DNA of 14,929 nucleotides from Pseudomonadota bacterium (GTDB taxonomy: Bacteria > Pseudomonadota > Alphaproteobacteria > Rhizobiales > Devosiaceae): the NCBI GenBank assembly GCA_023431205.1, contig JAEYXQ010000042.1, positions 1-14,929 on the forward strand, in the 5' to 3' direction. A program made the position numbers and the translations under genes. Below, one piece after another: positions 1 through 8,075 of this stretch; position 1 is the stretch's first letter; each line of letters starts with the position of its first letter. Under the pieces are notes generated by a model. That model was not told where the DNA came from, searched no databases, and saw only the letters and a list, made by a program, of their open reading frames with translations.

Positions 1-64
1 CGACTGCCGAGGTCGACAGGGTGGCAAGAGTCAGGGCACGAAGGGGAGCGGTGAACTTCAGCAT
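1..64 (-). CDS. tamB: Probable TamB, inner-membrane translocation/assembly module protein (N-terminal fragment)
   Basis: Only the first 21 codons are in the window, and the gene continues past position 1. The ATG at 64-62 shares one base with the tamA stop (TGATG), an arrangement typical of translational coupling. The visible peptide starts MLKFTAPLRALTLATL, a short basic segment followed by a hydrophobic one, consistent with a signal anchor. In proteobacteria the gene directly after tamA is usually tamB. TamB is a very long inner-membrane-anchored beta-helical protein that spans the periplasm and partners TamA in envelope assembly. The identity therefore rests on position and on the N-terminal character, not on any diagnostic domain, because none is visible here. 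Another envelope protein cannot be excluded. Confidence 0.6.
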   Translation of the reverse strand, partial: MLKFTAPLRALTLATLSTSAV

Positions 65-2013
65 CAGAACGCCTGCCCGATGCCGACATAGACGGCGTAG
101 TCCGGATCGCCCGCCCGCTTGTTGAGCGGAATGGCGAGGTCGGCGCGCAGGGGGCCGAAGCCGGTCTCGTAGCGAAGGCCGACGCCGGCGCCGAGGCGGA
201 GATCGGTGATGGCCGGGAAGACGTCGGCGGCGACATAGCCGCCATCGAGGAAGCCGACGACGCCGATATCCTCGGTGACGCGGGCGCGGGCCTCGACCGA
301 GCCTTCCAGCAGATAGCGGCCGCCGGTGATGTTGCCATTGCCGTCATCGACGCCGATGGAGCGATAGCCATAGCCGCGGACGGAGCCGCCGCCACCGGCG
401 AAGAACAGCTTGTCGGGCGGAATCTGGTTCAGGGCCGGGCCGACCACGGCACCGGCGCGCAGGCGGCCGGCGAGCACGAACTGGTCGTCTTCGCCGAAGC
501 CGAAATAGGTACGGCCCTCGACCACGAGGCGGGCCTGCGGGTTGCCGTAGACGAGTTCGTAATAGGGCTCGAAGGTGCCCTGGAGGTACCAGCCTTCGGT
601 GGCGTTGGTGGGGTTGTCGCGGAAGTCGAGCGTGGCGCTGCCATAAAGGCCGAGAACGGCGAAGTCGCGGGTGCCGAAGGTGTCGTCGAAGCGGTTGCGC
701 TCGAACTGGGCACCGGCCTCGAAGGCGATGTGGTCGCTGAGCACGTGGTTGAGGCCGGCGCGGGCGCTCACCGAGGTTTCGGTGTAGGTGGGGTAGATGC
801 TGCGTTCGGCCGAGACGGCGGCGATGAAGTCGGTGTCGGGGGTGAACACGCCGGGCTTGGTGAAGGTGCCGCCGAAGAAATAGTCGAACTGGGAGGTGTC
901 GACGGGGTAGCCGATGCTGGCGACGCGGGCGTCGAGCCGCAGCCGCTCGGCGCGGCCGAAGAGGTTGCGCCACAGGTGGAAGGCTTCCACGCCGAGTCCG
1001 TCGACGCTGGAATAGGTGGCGCCGACGCCAAAGCGCCGTCCGGGCAGTTCCTGCACGATGGCGGTGAAGGGCAGGAGGCCGTCGGGGCCGACATTCTGTG
1101 CCGCTTCGAGGCGGGCGACCTGGAAGACTTCGAGGCGGTCCAGGCGCTTCTGGGCCTGGTCGAGCTCATCGGGGTCATATTCCTCGCCGACGGTGAGGCC
1201 GGTCATCCAGGCGATGAATTCGGGGTCCATGCGCTGGTGGCCGGTCACTGCCACGGGACCGAAGGCGGCGCGGGGACCGGGGTCCACCACGAGGGTCACG
1301 TCGACGGTGTTGGTGGCATGGTCGGCGACAACGTCGCGGCTGGCGACCCTGGCCTTGGGGTGGCCGAGCTGACGCCAGGCTTCGAGCGCCAGGTTCTCGG
1401 CGCGCAGCACGAGGGTGGAGCGGGCGAGCTCGCCGGGGGCAAAGCCGACCTCGAAGGGCGGATCGACATAGTCGTCGGGGTCGGCCGTGGGGGGCGCCTG
1501 GTTGGCGATGGCGAGGCGGCTGAAGCGGAACTCGGGGCCGGGATCGACGGTGACCACCACCGGCACCGGGTCCGGCAGGGAGACGTCGGGCGGCAGGGTC
1601 GAGGCTTCGCGGCCATTGACGCTGATGCTGACCACGGGGCCGTAGCGACCTTCGGCATACATGGCGGCGACGATGCGCTGGTAGTCGCCGCGGGCGGTGG
1701 CGAGGAGGCCGGCGGCGCCGGAGGCGGGATCGGCAGCGTCCTGGACCAGGGTCGAGGCGCGGCGAACGGCACCTTCGACATCGCCGTCGCCGGCGACCAC
1801 CACTTCGATGGTATAGGGCTGCGGATCGGCGATGACGGCGTCTTCGATGTCATCTTCGAAGAAGCGGAGGCCGAAAATCTCGAACGCGGCGGCAGGGCTC
1901 GCCAGAGCAAGTCCGACGGCCAGGCACACAGCGCTGATATTCGATAGCTGCCTTGCGCTTCGCAGTTGACCCAGCCCCGCCGGTTGACGCTTCGCCCGGA
2001 AGCAGAAGCCCAT
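64..2013 (-). CDS. tamA: TamA, Omp85-family outer membrane assembly protein
   Basis: This 649-residue protein is an outer-membrane beta-barrel of the Omp85 (BamA/TamA) superfamily. With TamB it helps insert outer-membrane proteins and maintain the envelope. A signal peptide ends near residue 43 (ASPAAA, then FEIFG). Three POTRA-like segments follow at about 67-158, 161-246 and 248-324; two of them carry the VDPGP motif. The rest (about 325-649) is a barrel ending in phenylalanine. The diagnostic loop-6 motif SVRGYGYRS lies near residues 544-552, after a glycine run. At about 650 residues, three POTRAs fit TamA better than BamA, which has five and is longer. I chose the ATG at 2013 because GAAAGG sits 6 nt upstream; an in-frame GTG at 2082 would add 23 residues. 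The region before the hydrophobic core is long and basic (about 27 residues). The gene overlaps the next one by one base. Confidence 0.9.
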   Translation of the reverse strand: MGFCFRAKRQPAGLGQLRSARQLSNISAVCLAVGLALASPAAAFEIFGLRFFEDDIEDAVIADPQPYTIEVVVAGDGDVEGAVRRASTLVQDAADPASGAAGLLATARGDYQRIVAAMYAEGRYGPVVSISVNGREASTLPPDVSLPDPVPVVVTVDPGPEFRFSRLAIANQAPPTADPDDYVDPPFEVGFAPGELARSTLVLRAENLALEAWRQLGHPKARVASRDVVADHATNTVDVTLVVDPGPRAAFGPVAVTGHQRMDPEFIAWMTGLTVGEEYDPDELDQAQKRLDRLEVFQVARLEAAQNVGPDGLLPFTAIVQELPGRRFGVGATYSSVDGLGVEAFHLWRNLFGRAERLRLDARVASIGYPVDTSQFDYFFGGTFTKPGVFTPDTDFIAAVSAERSIYPTYTETSVSARAGLNHVLSDHIAFEAGAQFERNRFDDTFGTRDFAVLGLYGSATLDFRDNPTNATEGWYLQGTFEPYYELVYGNPQARLVVEGRTYFGFGEDDQFVLAGRLRAGAVVGPALNQIPPDKLFFAGGGGSVRGYGYRSIGVDDGNGNITGGRYLLEGSVEARARVTEDIGVVGFLDGGYVAADVFPAITDLRLGAGVGLRYETGFGPLRADLAIPLNKRAGDPDYAVYVGIGQAF

Positions 2014-2019
2014 ATCTTG

Positions 2020-2025
2020 CCTTTC
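2020..2025 (-). promoter_or_regulatory. Ribosome binding site deciding the tamA start
   Basis: On the minus strand GAAAGG lies 6 nt before the ATG at 2013. I see no comparable site before the upstream in-frame GTG at 2082, so this favours the shorter protein. The 192-bp spacer between tamA and yejA holds no convincing promoter, although a transcript could start in the more AT-rich stretch around 2130-2160. Confidence 0.6.
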
Positions 2026-2200
2026 GGGCGAGAAGATTTCGTTAAGCAGCCCCGCCCGGCCGATGATCCGCCATGCCGCCACCGGGGTGACATGGAGCGG
2101 GGCGAGTTTAGGGCGGGCAGGCGAACGATCCTAGCCTTTGAGGAAAAATCATTCCGCTTCGGCACTCGACCGATGCGTCAGGAACACACTTGCTGCGGAT

Positions 2201-2217
2201 GGCGCCTAGTTGGCGCC
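2201..2217 (-). terminator. Small GC-rich hairpin over the yejA stop codon
   Basis: Two copies of GGCGCC (2201-2206 and 2212-2217) form a 6-bp stem with a 5-nt loop. The yejA TAG (2208-2206) spans the loop and the edge of the stem. No run of T follows on the minus strand, so it is not a classical intrinsic terminator. It may serve as a 3' end or mRNA-stabilising structure. Because GGCGCC is itself palindromic and common in GC-rich DNA, chance is a real possibility. Confidence 0.3.
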
Positions 2218-4056
2218 GTCCACTCTGGCAACCTTTTCCTCATCCCACCACCAGATGGTGGGGAAGCCGTTGCTGAACTCGGGCAGCGGATCGGGGCGGG
2301 CGAAGCGATCCCAGCGGGCGTAGCGGCTGTTCTGCGCCATGTAGGTGGGCACCACATAGTGGTGATGCAGCAGCACGCGATCGAGGGCACTGGTGATGGC
2401 GAGTTGCGTGTCGCGATCATCGGGGGCCACCAGCAACCCGATCAGGGCGTCGATGCCGGGGTCGGCAATGCCGGCATAGTTGCGCGAGCCCTGCTGGTTG
2501 GCGGTGGAGGAGCCGAAGAAGAACCGCTGCTCGTTGCCAGGGGAGAAGGACTGCGCCCAACTGCCGTAGATCATGTCGAAATCGAAGGTGCGCAGGCGCT
2601 CGATATATTGGGCGCCGTCGACGACGCGGATCGAGGCGGCAACGCCGATCAAAGCGAGGTTATCGACAAGGTTCTGCGCCACCGGCTCGATGGTCGGGCC
2701 GTTGAGCAGGATCTCGAAGCTGAGCTGACGGCCATTGGCATCGACCAGTTGGTTGCCGTTGAGAGTGTAGCCGGCGGCGCCCAGCAGTTCGAGTGCATGG
2801 CGAAGGTTCTCGCGCAGGGTCGTGTCATCGCCAGCCACGGGGTTGGCGTATTCCTCGGTGAAGACAGATGGCGGCACGAGATCGCGGACGGATTCCAGGA
2901 TCTCGAGTTCCTCGCCCTGCGGCAGGCCATCGGAGGCGAAGGGCAGGCCGAAGAAGTAGCTGTCGACCCGGAAGTACTCGCCGTAGAACAGGGTCGCGTT
3001 CAGCGACTCGAAGTCGAAGGCGTAGTTGAGCGCCTCGCGCACCCGCTCGTCCTGGAAGATCGGCCGGCGGAGATTGGGCACGAAGCCGACCATGGCGCCG
3101 CGCCCGGCAAAGTCCTGCGGGAAGCGCTCCAGCACGACGCGGCCTTCGCGAACGGCCGGGAAGTCGAACTGGGTGGCCCAGCGGCGCGCGGAGGCCTCGA
3201 ACCACCAGTCGAACTGGTCGGCCTTGAAGGCTTCGAACTGCACCGTCTCGTCGAGGAAGAACTCGATGCGGTACTCGTCGAAATTGTTGGTGCCGATCCG
3301 GGTCGGATGATCGGCGCCCCAATAGTCCGCGACGCGCTCGTAGACCATGGTGCGGCCGGGATCGAACTCGGCCACGCGGTAGGGGCCGGAGCCCATGGGC
3401 GGCTCCAGCGTCGAGCGGGAAATGTCGCGCTGCTTGCCGCTGGCGTCAGTGCCCTCCCACCAGTGCTGCGGCAACACCAGCACCTGCCCGAGGATGTGCG
3501 GCAGTTCGGCATTGTCGGTGGTGTTGAAGGTGAAGGTGACCTCGCCGGGCGCGCTGACCGCGACGCTGGCGACATCGGCATAGTAGCCGGCGTAGTCTGG
3601 GTCGAGTTCGATGGTCTTGTTGAAGGACCACACCACGTCTTCGGCCGTGACCGGTTCGCCATCATGCCAGCGGGAATCGGGGTTCATGCGGAAGGTGACG
3701 GAACCGTAGTCGTCGGCCACCATCATCGCGTCGGCCAACAGCCCGTAGTGGGTGGACGACTCGTCCAGGGAAGGCGTCATCAGCGTCTCGTAGACAAGCC
3801 CCAGGCCCGAGGCCGGCTGCCCCTGCGGCAGGATCGGGTTGAAGGTGTCGAAGCTGCCCTGGTTGCCGATCCGGACCGTGCCGCCCTTGGGCGCATCGGG
3901 ATTGACGTAGTCGAAATGGGCGAAGCCCTCGGGGTATTTCGGCGCCTCCACCAGGGAGTCGCCATGCAGCCACACGCCGGTCGGGCTCTGGCCGGCGGCC
4001 GGGAGGGCGAGTGCCACGGCAGCAAGGCCGGCAAGGAGCAGGGATGCAAGCTTCAT
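2206..4056 (-). CDS. yejA: YejA-like periplasmic peptide-binding protein of an ABC importer
   Basis: This 616-residue extracellular solute-binding protein (SBP family 5) would capture peptides in the periplasm and deliver them to YejBEF. A signal peptide covers residues 1-22 (a basic start, then a Leu/Ala core ending LPAAG). The early YejA hallmark KYPEGFAHFDYVNPDAPKGG is at about 40-59. It is followed by the family-5 pattern RWHDGEPVTAEDVVWSF at about 129-145, a GSGPYRV segment in the middle and a WWWDEE segment near the C-terminus. From memory these match E. coli YejA well, including length. The ATG at 4056 has GGAGA 5 nt upstream and gives a proper signal peptide; an ATG at 4074 would add six residues. 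The gene follows yejF by 28 nt, so it is probably in the same transcript but last, unlike the yejA-first order of E. coli. Confidence 0.92.
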   Translation of the reverse strand: MKLASLLLAGLAAVALALPAAGQSPTGVWLHGDSLVEAPKYPEGFAHFDYVNPDAPKGGTVRIGNQGSFDTFNPILPQGQPASGLGLVYETLMTPSLDESSTHYGLLADAMMVADDYGSVTFRMNPDSRWHDGEPVTAEDVVWSFNKTIELDPDYAGYYADVASVAVSAPGEVTFTFNTTDNAELPHILGQVLVLPQHWWEGTDASGKQRDISRSTLEPPMGSGPYRVAEFDPGRTMVYERVADYWGADHPTRIGTNNFDEYRIEFFLDETVQFEAFKADQFDWWFEASARRWATQFDFPAVREGRVVLERFPQDFAGRGAMVGFVPNLRRPIFQDERVREALNYAFDFESLNATLFYGEYFRVDSYFFGLPFASDGLPQGEELEILESVRDLVPPSVFTEEYANPVAGDDTTLRENLRHALELLGAAGYTLNGNQLVDANGRQLSFEILLNGPTIEPVAQNLVDNLALIGVAASIRVVDGAQYIERLRTFDFDMIYGSWAQSFSPGNEQRFFFGSSTANQQGSRNYAGIADPGIDALIGLLVAPDDRDTQLAITSALDRVLLHHHYVVPTYMAQNSRYARWDRFARPDPLPEFSNGFPTIWWWDEEKVARVDGAN

Positions 4057-4061
4057 GGTGG

Positions 4062-4066
4062 TCTCC
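4062..4066 (-). promoter_or_regulatory. Ribosome binding site of yejA
   Basis: GGAGA on the minus strand, 5 nt before the ATG at 4056, is among the best Shine-Dalgarno matches in the window. It gives the last gene of the operon its own strong initiation site. This would suit a binding protein needed in excess over the membrane components. Confidence 0.7.
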
Positions 4067-4084
4067 GCGGGCATTTGGGCAAGA

Positions 4085-5713
4085 CTAATCCGGTTCGGGT
4101 GCTGGCGACAGCGTTTCCGGCGCGGCGAAAGGCGTCTGGCTGAAGGCGGCGGCCATCAACTCGCGCGTATAGGTATCCTGCGGATCGGAAAACACTGCCT
4201 CGGCGGGTCCCTGCTCAACGACAACACCGTTGCGCATCACCAGCACCCGGTTGGCGAGGGCGCGGATCACCCTGAGGTCGTGGGAGATGAACAGGTAGGA
4301 CAGGTTGCGGCGCTGCTGGATCTCGCGCAGCAGATCCACCACCTGCGCCTGGATGGAAACGTCGAGTGCCGAGGTCGGCTCGTCGAGTACGACGAGGCGC
4401 GGCTCGAGCACCAAAGCGCGGGCGATGGCGATGCGCTGGCGCTGCCCGCCGGAGAATTCGTGCGGGTAGCGGTGGCCCGCTGCCGGATCGAGGCCCACTT
4501 CGGTCAGCGCGGCCGCAACGCGGCGGTCCCGTTCGGGGCGGGACAGTTCGCGGCGGTGGACGCCCAGCCCTTCGCCAACGATCTCGGCCACCGACATGCG
4601 CGGGCTCAGCGAGCCGTAGGGATCCTGGAACACCGCCTGCATGTGCCGGCGCAGCGGGCGCAGGGCCTGCGTCGACCGATCGTCTATGGGGTTGCCGAGG
4701 AGCACGATCCTGCCGGTGGAGGGGAGCAGGCGGAGCAGGGCATAGCCGAGCGAGGACTTGCCGGAGCCGCTTTCGCCGACAATGCCGACCGTCTCGCCCT
4801 CGCGCACCGTGAGGTCCACCCCATCGACGGCGCGGATATGGCCGACGGTGCGGCGGAGCAGGCCGCGCCGGATCGGGTACCACACCTTGAGGTCGCGGGT
4901 TTCGGCAACGACGGGTGCGTCCGGGGGCGGAGTCGCCGGCGTCCCGCGCGGAGCCGCGGCGAGCAGATGGCGGGTATATTCGTGCTGCGGCGTGAAAAAG
5001 ACATCGGAGACCGAGCCGGTTTCGACGATGCGTCCCTCCGTCATCACCGCGACGCGGTCGGCGAGGCGGCGGACGATGCCGAGGTCGTGGGTGATGAACA
5101 GCATGGCCATGTTGCGCCGCCGCTGCTCGGCCTTGAGCAGCGACAGTATCTGCGCTTGGACGGTGACGTCGAGCGCGGTGGTGGGCTCGTCGGCGATCAG
5201 CAGCGACGGGTCGTTGGCGAGCGCCATGGCGATCATCACCCGCTGGCGCTGTCCACCCGAGAGCTGGTGCGGGTAGTCCTCGAGGCGTCGTTCCGGGTCA
5301 GGAAGCCCAACGCTGCGAAGCAGGTCTACCACGCGGGCACGAGCGGCATTGGGGCGAAGCCCCTGGTGCACCGCCAGCACCTCACCCACCTGCCGGCCGA
5401 CGGTGTGTACCGGATTGAGCGAGGTCATCGGCTCCTGGAAGATCATGCCGACCCAATTGCCGCGCACGCCCCGGAGAACAGGCTCGGTGGCAGCCGCGAG
5501 GTCGGTGCCTTCAAGGGAGATGGCGCCACCCACCCTGGCCGTAGGCGGCAGCAGGCGGAGGATCGAGGCGGCGGTGACCGACTTGCCGGACCCGCTCTCG
5601 CCGACCAGCGCCAGCGCTTCGCCGGGCCGCACCTCGAAGTCGATGCCATGCACCACTTCGGTGGCGCCGAAGCTGATGGTCAGGCCACGGACGCTGAGCA
5701 GGGGTGCGGTCAT
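4085..5713 (-). CDS. yejF: YejF, peptide ABC importer ATPase with two nucleotide-binding domains
   Basis: This 542-residue cytoplasmic ATPase has two complete ABC domains and would power peptide import through YejB and YejE. Domain 1 has Walker A GESGSGKS at 38-45, Q-loop FQEP near 92-95, signature LSGGQ at 151-155, Walker B LLIADEP at 171-177 and the switch histidine near 209. Domain 2 repeats these: GESGSGKS at 313-320, FQDP at 362-365, FSGGQ at 420-424, VVLDEP at 441-446 and histidine near 478. Both sites look catalytically intact. A Pro/Ala-rich linker around 255-270 joins the halves. The fused layout is typical of YejF and GsiA-type proteins; the neighbours decide for YejF. The ATG at 5713 overlaps the yejE stop (ATGA). 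The reading frame stays open far upstream over yejE, but that part is non-coding in this frame. Confidence 0.95.
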   Translation of the reverse strand: MTAPLLSVRGLTISFGATEVVHGIDFEVRPGEALALVGESGSGKSVTAASILRLLPPTARVGGAISLEGTDLAAATEPVLRGVRGNWVGMIFQEPMTSLNPVHTVGRQVGEVLAVHQGLRPNAARARVVDLLRSVGLPDPERRLEDYPHQLSGGQRQRVMIAMALANDPSLLIADEPTTALDVTVQAQILSLLKAEQRRRNMAMLFITHDLGIVRRLADRVAVMTEGRIVETGSVSDVFFTPQHEYTRHLLAAAPRGTPATPPPDAPVVAETRDLKVWYPIRRGLLRRTVGHIRAVDGVDLTVREGETVGIVGESGSGKSSLGYALLRLLPSTGRIVLLGNPIDDRSTQALRPLRRHMQAVFQDPYGSLSPRMSVAEIVGEGLGVHRRELSRPERDRRVAAALTEVGLDPAAGHRYPHEFSGGQRQRIAIARALVLEPRLVVLDEPTSALDVSIQAQVVDLLREIQQRRNLSYLFISHDLRVIRALANRVLVMRNGVVVEQGPAEAVFSDPQDTYTRELMAAAFSQTPFAAPETLSPAPEPD

Positions 5714-6852
5714 GCGAAGGTCTTGCGCGGATCGAAGGCGTCGCGCACCGCTTCGCCGATGAAGACCAGCAGCGTCATCATCAATGCAATGGTGACAAAG
5801 CCGGTGATGCCCAGCCACGGCGCCTGCAAATTGTTCTTGCCCTGCGCCAGCAGTTCTCCCAGCGAAGGGGAGCCGGGCGGCAGGCCGAAGCCGAGCAGGT
5901 CGAGCGAAGTGAGGGTCACCACCGAGCCGGACAGGATGAACGGCATGAAGGTCAGTGTTGCCACCATAGCGTTGGGCAGGAGGTGCCGGGCCATGATGGC
6001 AAGGTTGGAGACGCCGAGCGCGCGCGCCGCGGTGACATACTCGAAGTTTCGCGCCCGCAGGAATTCGGCCCGCACGATGCCGACCAGCGACACCCAGGAG
6101 AACAACAGCAGGATGCCGAGCAGCACCCAAAAGCTCGGAGTGATGATGCTCGAGATGATGAGGAGGAGGTAGAGCGCCGGGATCGAGGTCCATATCTCGA
6201 TCAGGCGCTGGCCCAGAAGGTCCACCCAGCCGCCGAAATAGCCCTGCGCCGCACCGACGAACACCCCGACCACGGAGGAAAGAAGGGTCAGGATGAAGCC
6301 GAACAGCACGGAGATGCGGAGGCCATAGAGCAGGCGGGCGAGCACGTCGCGGCCGCGATCGTCGGTGCCGAGCCAATGGTAGTTGCCGGGGTGGCAGTTC
6401 GGGTCTGCGGTGCCCTGGCGGTACTGCCCGCAGATCTGGTCCCCCGTCAGCAGCCAGCTCGGGGGCGTGGCGCCGGGGCCCGGCTGGTAGCGGTCGATGG
6501 TGCCATAGCTGAAGCGCACGGGAGGCCAGATGGCCCAGCCATTGGTCTCGATCTCGCTGGCGATGAAGTCGCTGCGATAGTCCGGCGTGGCTAGGAAGCC
6601 GCCGAACTTGGCTTCCGGGTAGTTCACGAACACCGGGAACAGCAGTTCGCCCTTGTAGGAGGCGATGATGGGCCGGTCATTGGCGATGAAGTCGGAGGCC
6701 ATGGCGACAAGGAACAGCGCCAGGAACAGCCACAGCGACCACCAGCCGCGCCGGTTGGAGCGGAAGTTCTGCCAGCGGCGCCGGTTGAGCGGGGAGAGGC
6801 GGCGGTTGCGGGGCGCTTCGAGGGCGGCGGCCTCGGCCATCATCTCGGTCAT
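5710..6852 (-). CDS. yejE: YejE, peptide ABC importer permease
   Basis: This 380-residue inner-membrane protein would form the translocation channel with YejB. The N-terminus resembles E. coli YejE (RLSPLNRRRWQNFRSNRRG, residues 18-36), followed by a membrane segment at about 38-53. A periplasmic region to about residue 165 leads to LGTDDRGRDVLAR, a motif shared by permeases of this family. Further membrane segments lie at about 178-200, 224-238, 243-262, 295-317 and 345-366. The EAA loop that docks on the ATPase is AARALG...RHLLP at about 275-293. The periplasmic region is roughly 30 residues longer than my recollection of E. coli YejE and carries two cysteines, C141 and C153. The ATG at 6852 overlaps the yejB stop and the gene ends over the yejF start, so the three are translationally coupled. 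Confidence 0.94.
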   Translation of the reverse strand: MTEMMAEAAALEAPRNRRLSPLNRRRWQNFRSNRRGWWSLWLFLALFLVAMASDFIANDRPIIASYKGELLFPVFVNYPEAKFGGFLATPDYRSDFIASEIETNGWAIWPPVRFSYGTIDRYQPGPGATPPSWLLTGDQICGQYRQGTADPNCHPGNYHWLGTDDRGRDVLARLLYGLRISVLFGFILTLLSSVVGVFVGAAQGYFGGWVDLLGQRLIEIWTSIPALYLLLIISSIITPSFWVLLGILLLFSWVSLVGIVRAEFLRARNFEYVTAARALGVSNLAIMARHLLPNAMVATLTFMPFILSGSVVTLTSLDLLGFGLPPGSPSLGELLAQGKNNLQAPWLGITGFVTIALMMTLLVFIGEAVRDAFDPRKTFA

Positions 6853-7943
6853 ACGCCGCGACTCTCGAAATCGAGGCGCGGGTCGATCCACATATAGGCC
6901 AGATCTGACAGGAGGCTCAGCACCAGCCCGATCAGCGAGAAGATGTAGAGCGTCGCAAACACCACCGGATAGTCGCGCTGGGCGACCGACTGGAAGCCGA
7001 GGAGCCCGAGGCCGTCGAGGGAGAAAATGGTTTCGATGAGGAGCGAACCGCCGAAGAAGGCGCCAACGAAGGCCGCAGGGAAGCTGGCGATCACCAGCAT
7101 CATGGCGTTGCGGAACACGTGCCCGTAGAGCACCTGCCGCTCGGTCAGCCCCTTGGCGCGGGCGGTGGTGACGTATTGCTTGCCGATCTCGTCGATGAAG
7201 CTGTTCTTGGTCAGCAGGGTCGTCGTGGCGAAGGCCCCCAGCCCCATGGCGATGATGGGCAAGGTGATGTGCCAGAGGTAATCGAGGATCTGCCGCCACC
7301 AGGGGAAGCTTTCCCAGCCCGGTGAGGTGAGGCCGCGCAAGGGGAAGATCTGCAGGAAGCTGCCGCCGGCAAACAGCACCACCAGCAGGATGCCGATCAG
7401 GAAGCCGGGAATGGCGTAGCCGATGATGACGATCGTGGAGGACCACACGTCGAAGCGCGAGCCGTCGCGCACTGCCTTGCGGATGCCGAGCGGAATGGAC
7501 ACGCCATAGGCGATCAGCGTCATCCACAGCCCGAGCGAGATCGACACCGGCATCTTCTCGCGGATGAGGTCGATGACGGAAATGTCTCGGAAATAGCTGC
7601 GGCCGAAATCGAAGCGCAGGTAATTGCCGATCATGGTGACGAAGCGCTCGAGCGGCGGCTTGTCGAAGCCGAACTGCTTTTCGATGCGCTCGACCAGTTC
7701 CGGCGGCAGGCCCTGGCTGCCGCGATAGCCGCCGCCCCGGTCCCCCTGCGGCACCATGGCGGCGTCTCCCTGGCCGCTGCCGGTGAAGCGGTCCATGAAG
7801 CTCGAATTCTGCCCGGACAGGTTGGCGAGCGCCTGTTCCACCGGCCCGCCGGGGGCAAACTGGGTGATGGCGAAGGAGACGGCCATGATGCCGAACACGG
7901 TCGGGATCATCAGCAACAGGCGGCGAAGAATATAGGCGCCCAA
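6849..7943 (-). CDS. yejB: YejB, peptide ABC importer permease
   Basis: This 364-residue inner-membrane permease is the other half of the Yej channel. In other bacteria Yej importers take up peptides such as microcin C (E. coli) or aid antimicrobial-peptide resistance (Brucella); whether this one does is unknown. It opens MGAYILRRLLLMIPT, close to E. coli YejB. Membrane segments lie at about 9-29, 134-154, 170-192, 225-245, 280-302 and 328-350. A Gly-rich periplasmic stretch spans about 43-80. The EAA loop is ARAKGL...HVFRNAM at about 261-281. The start codon is TTG, chosen because the resulting N-terminus matches the family and GGAGAGGG lies just upstream. It is the first gene of the yej unit, after a 171-bp gap from lpd. 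I found no clear promoter in that gap. Confidence 0.94.
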   Translation of the reverse strand: MGAYILRRLLLMIPTVFGIMAVSFAITQFAPGGPVEQALANLSGQNSSFMDRFTGSGQGDAAMVPQGDRGGGYRGSQGLPPELVERIEKQFGFDKPPLERFVTMIGNYLRFDFGRSYFRDISVIDLIREKMPVSISLGLWMTLIAYGVSIPLGIRKAVRDGSRFDVWSSTIVIIGYAIPGFLIGILLVVLFAGGSFLQIFPLRGLTSPGWESFPWWRQILDYLWHITLPIIAMGLGAFATTTLLTKNSFIDEIGKQYVTTARAKGLTERQVLYGHVFRNAMMLVIASFPAAFVGAFFGGSLLIETIFSLDGLGLLGFQSVAQRDYPVVFATLYIFSLIGLVLSLLSDLAYMWIDPRLDFESRGV

Positions 7944-7946
7944 CGA

Positions 7947-7954
7947 CCCTCTCC
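7947..7954 (-). promoter_or_regulatory. Ribosome binding site supporting the TTG start of yejB
   Basis: GGAGAGGG on the minus strand is followed after 3 nt by the TTG at 7943; GGAG itself is 7 nt away. A strong Shine-Dalgarno next to a weak start codon supports this start. A 5-bp inverted repeat (7957-7961 and 7968-7972) lies directly upstream and could form a small hairpin near the site. Confidence 0.6.
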
Positions 7955-8075
7955 AGCCTGCAAATCAGCAGGTTAGCTCAGGAGGTAGTGCACCACTTCG
8001 GGGGCGGGTTGGCAAGGGCGTGGGGCGGTGAATGGGTACGGGCCTTTAGGGGGGCGGTTGTGCGCACCGGACGGG

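Noticed and set aside
1966..4143. A 725-codon open frame on the plus strand opposite yejA and the tamA start
   Set aside because: It has the same low-complexity antisense composition, runs across the yejA-tamA spacer, and shows no family motif. YejA on the other strand explains the region.
4055..6172. A 705-codon open frame on the plus strand opposite yejF and yejE
   Set aside because: It crosses the boundary of two well-identified genes and mirrors their codon positions; no independent protein signature is present.
5714..6376. An N-terminal extension of yejF over yejE, giving a 763-residue protein
   Set aside because: The extension lies in the wrong frame over yejE, whose own protein is fully conserved. 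The ATG at 5713 gives the normal YejF N-terminus and an ATGA overlap.
6853..7527. An N-terminal extension of yejE over yejB
   Set aside because: The extra residues are an out-of-frame reading of yejB. The ATG at 6852 gives the expected YejE length and overlaps the yejB stop.
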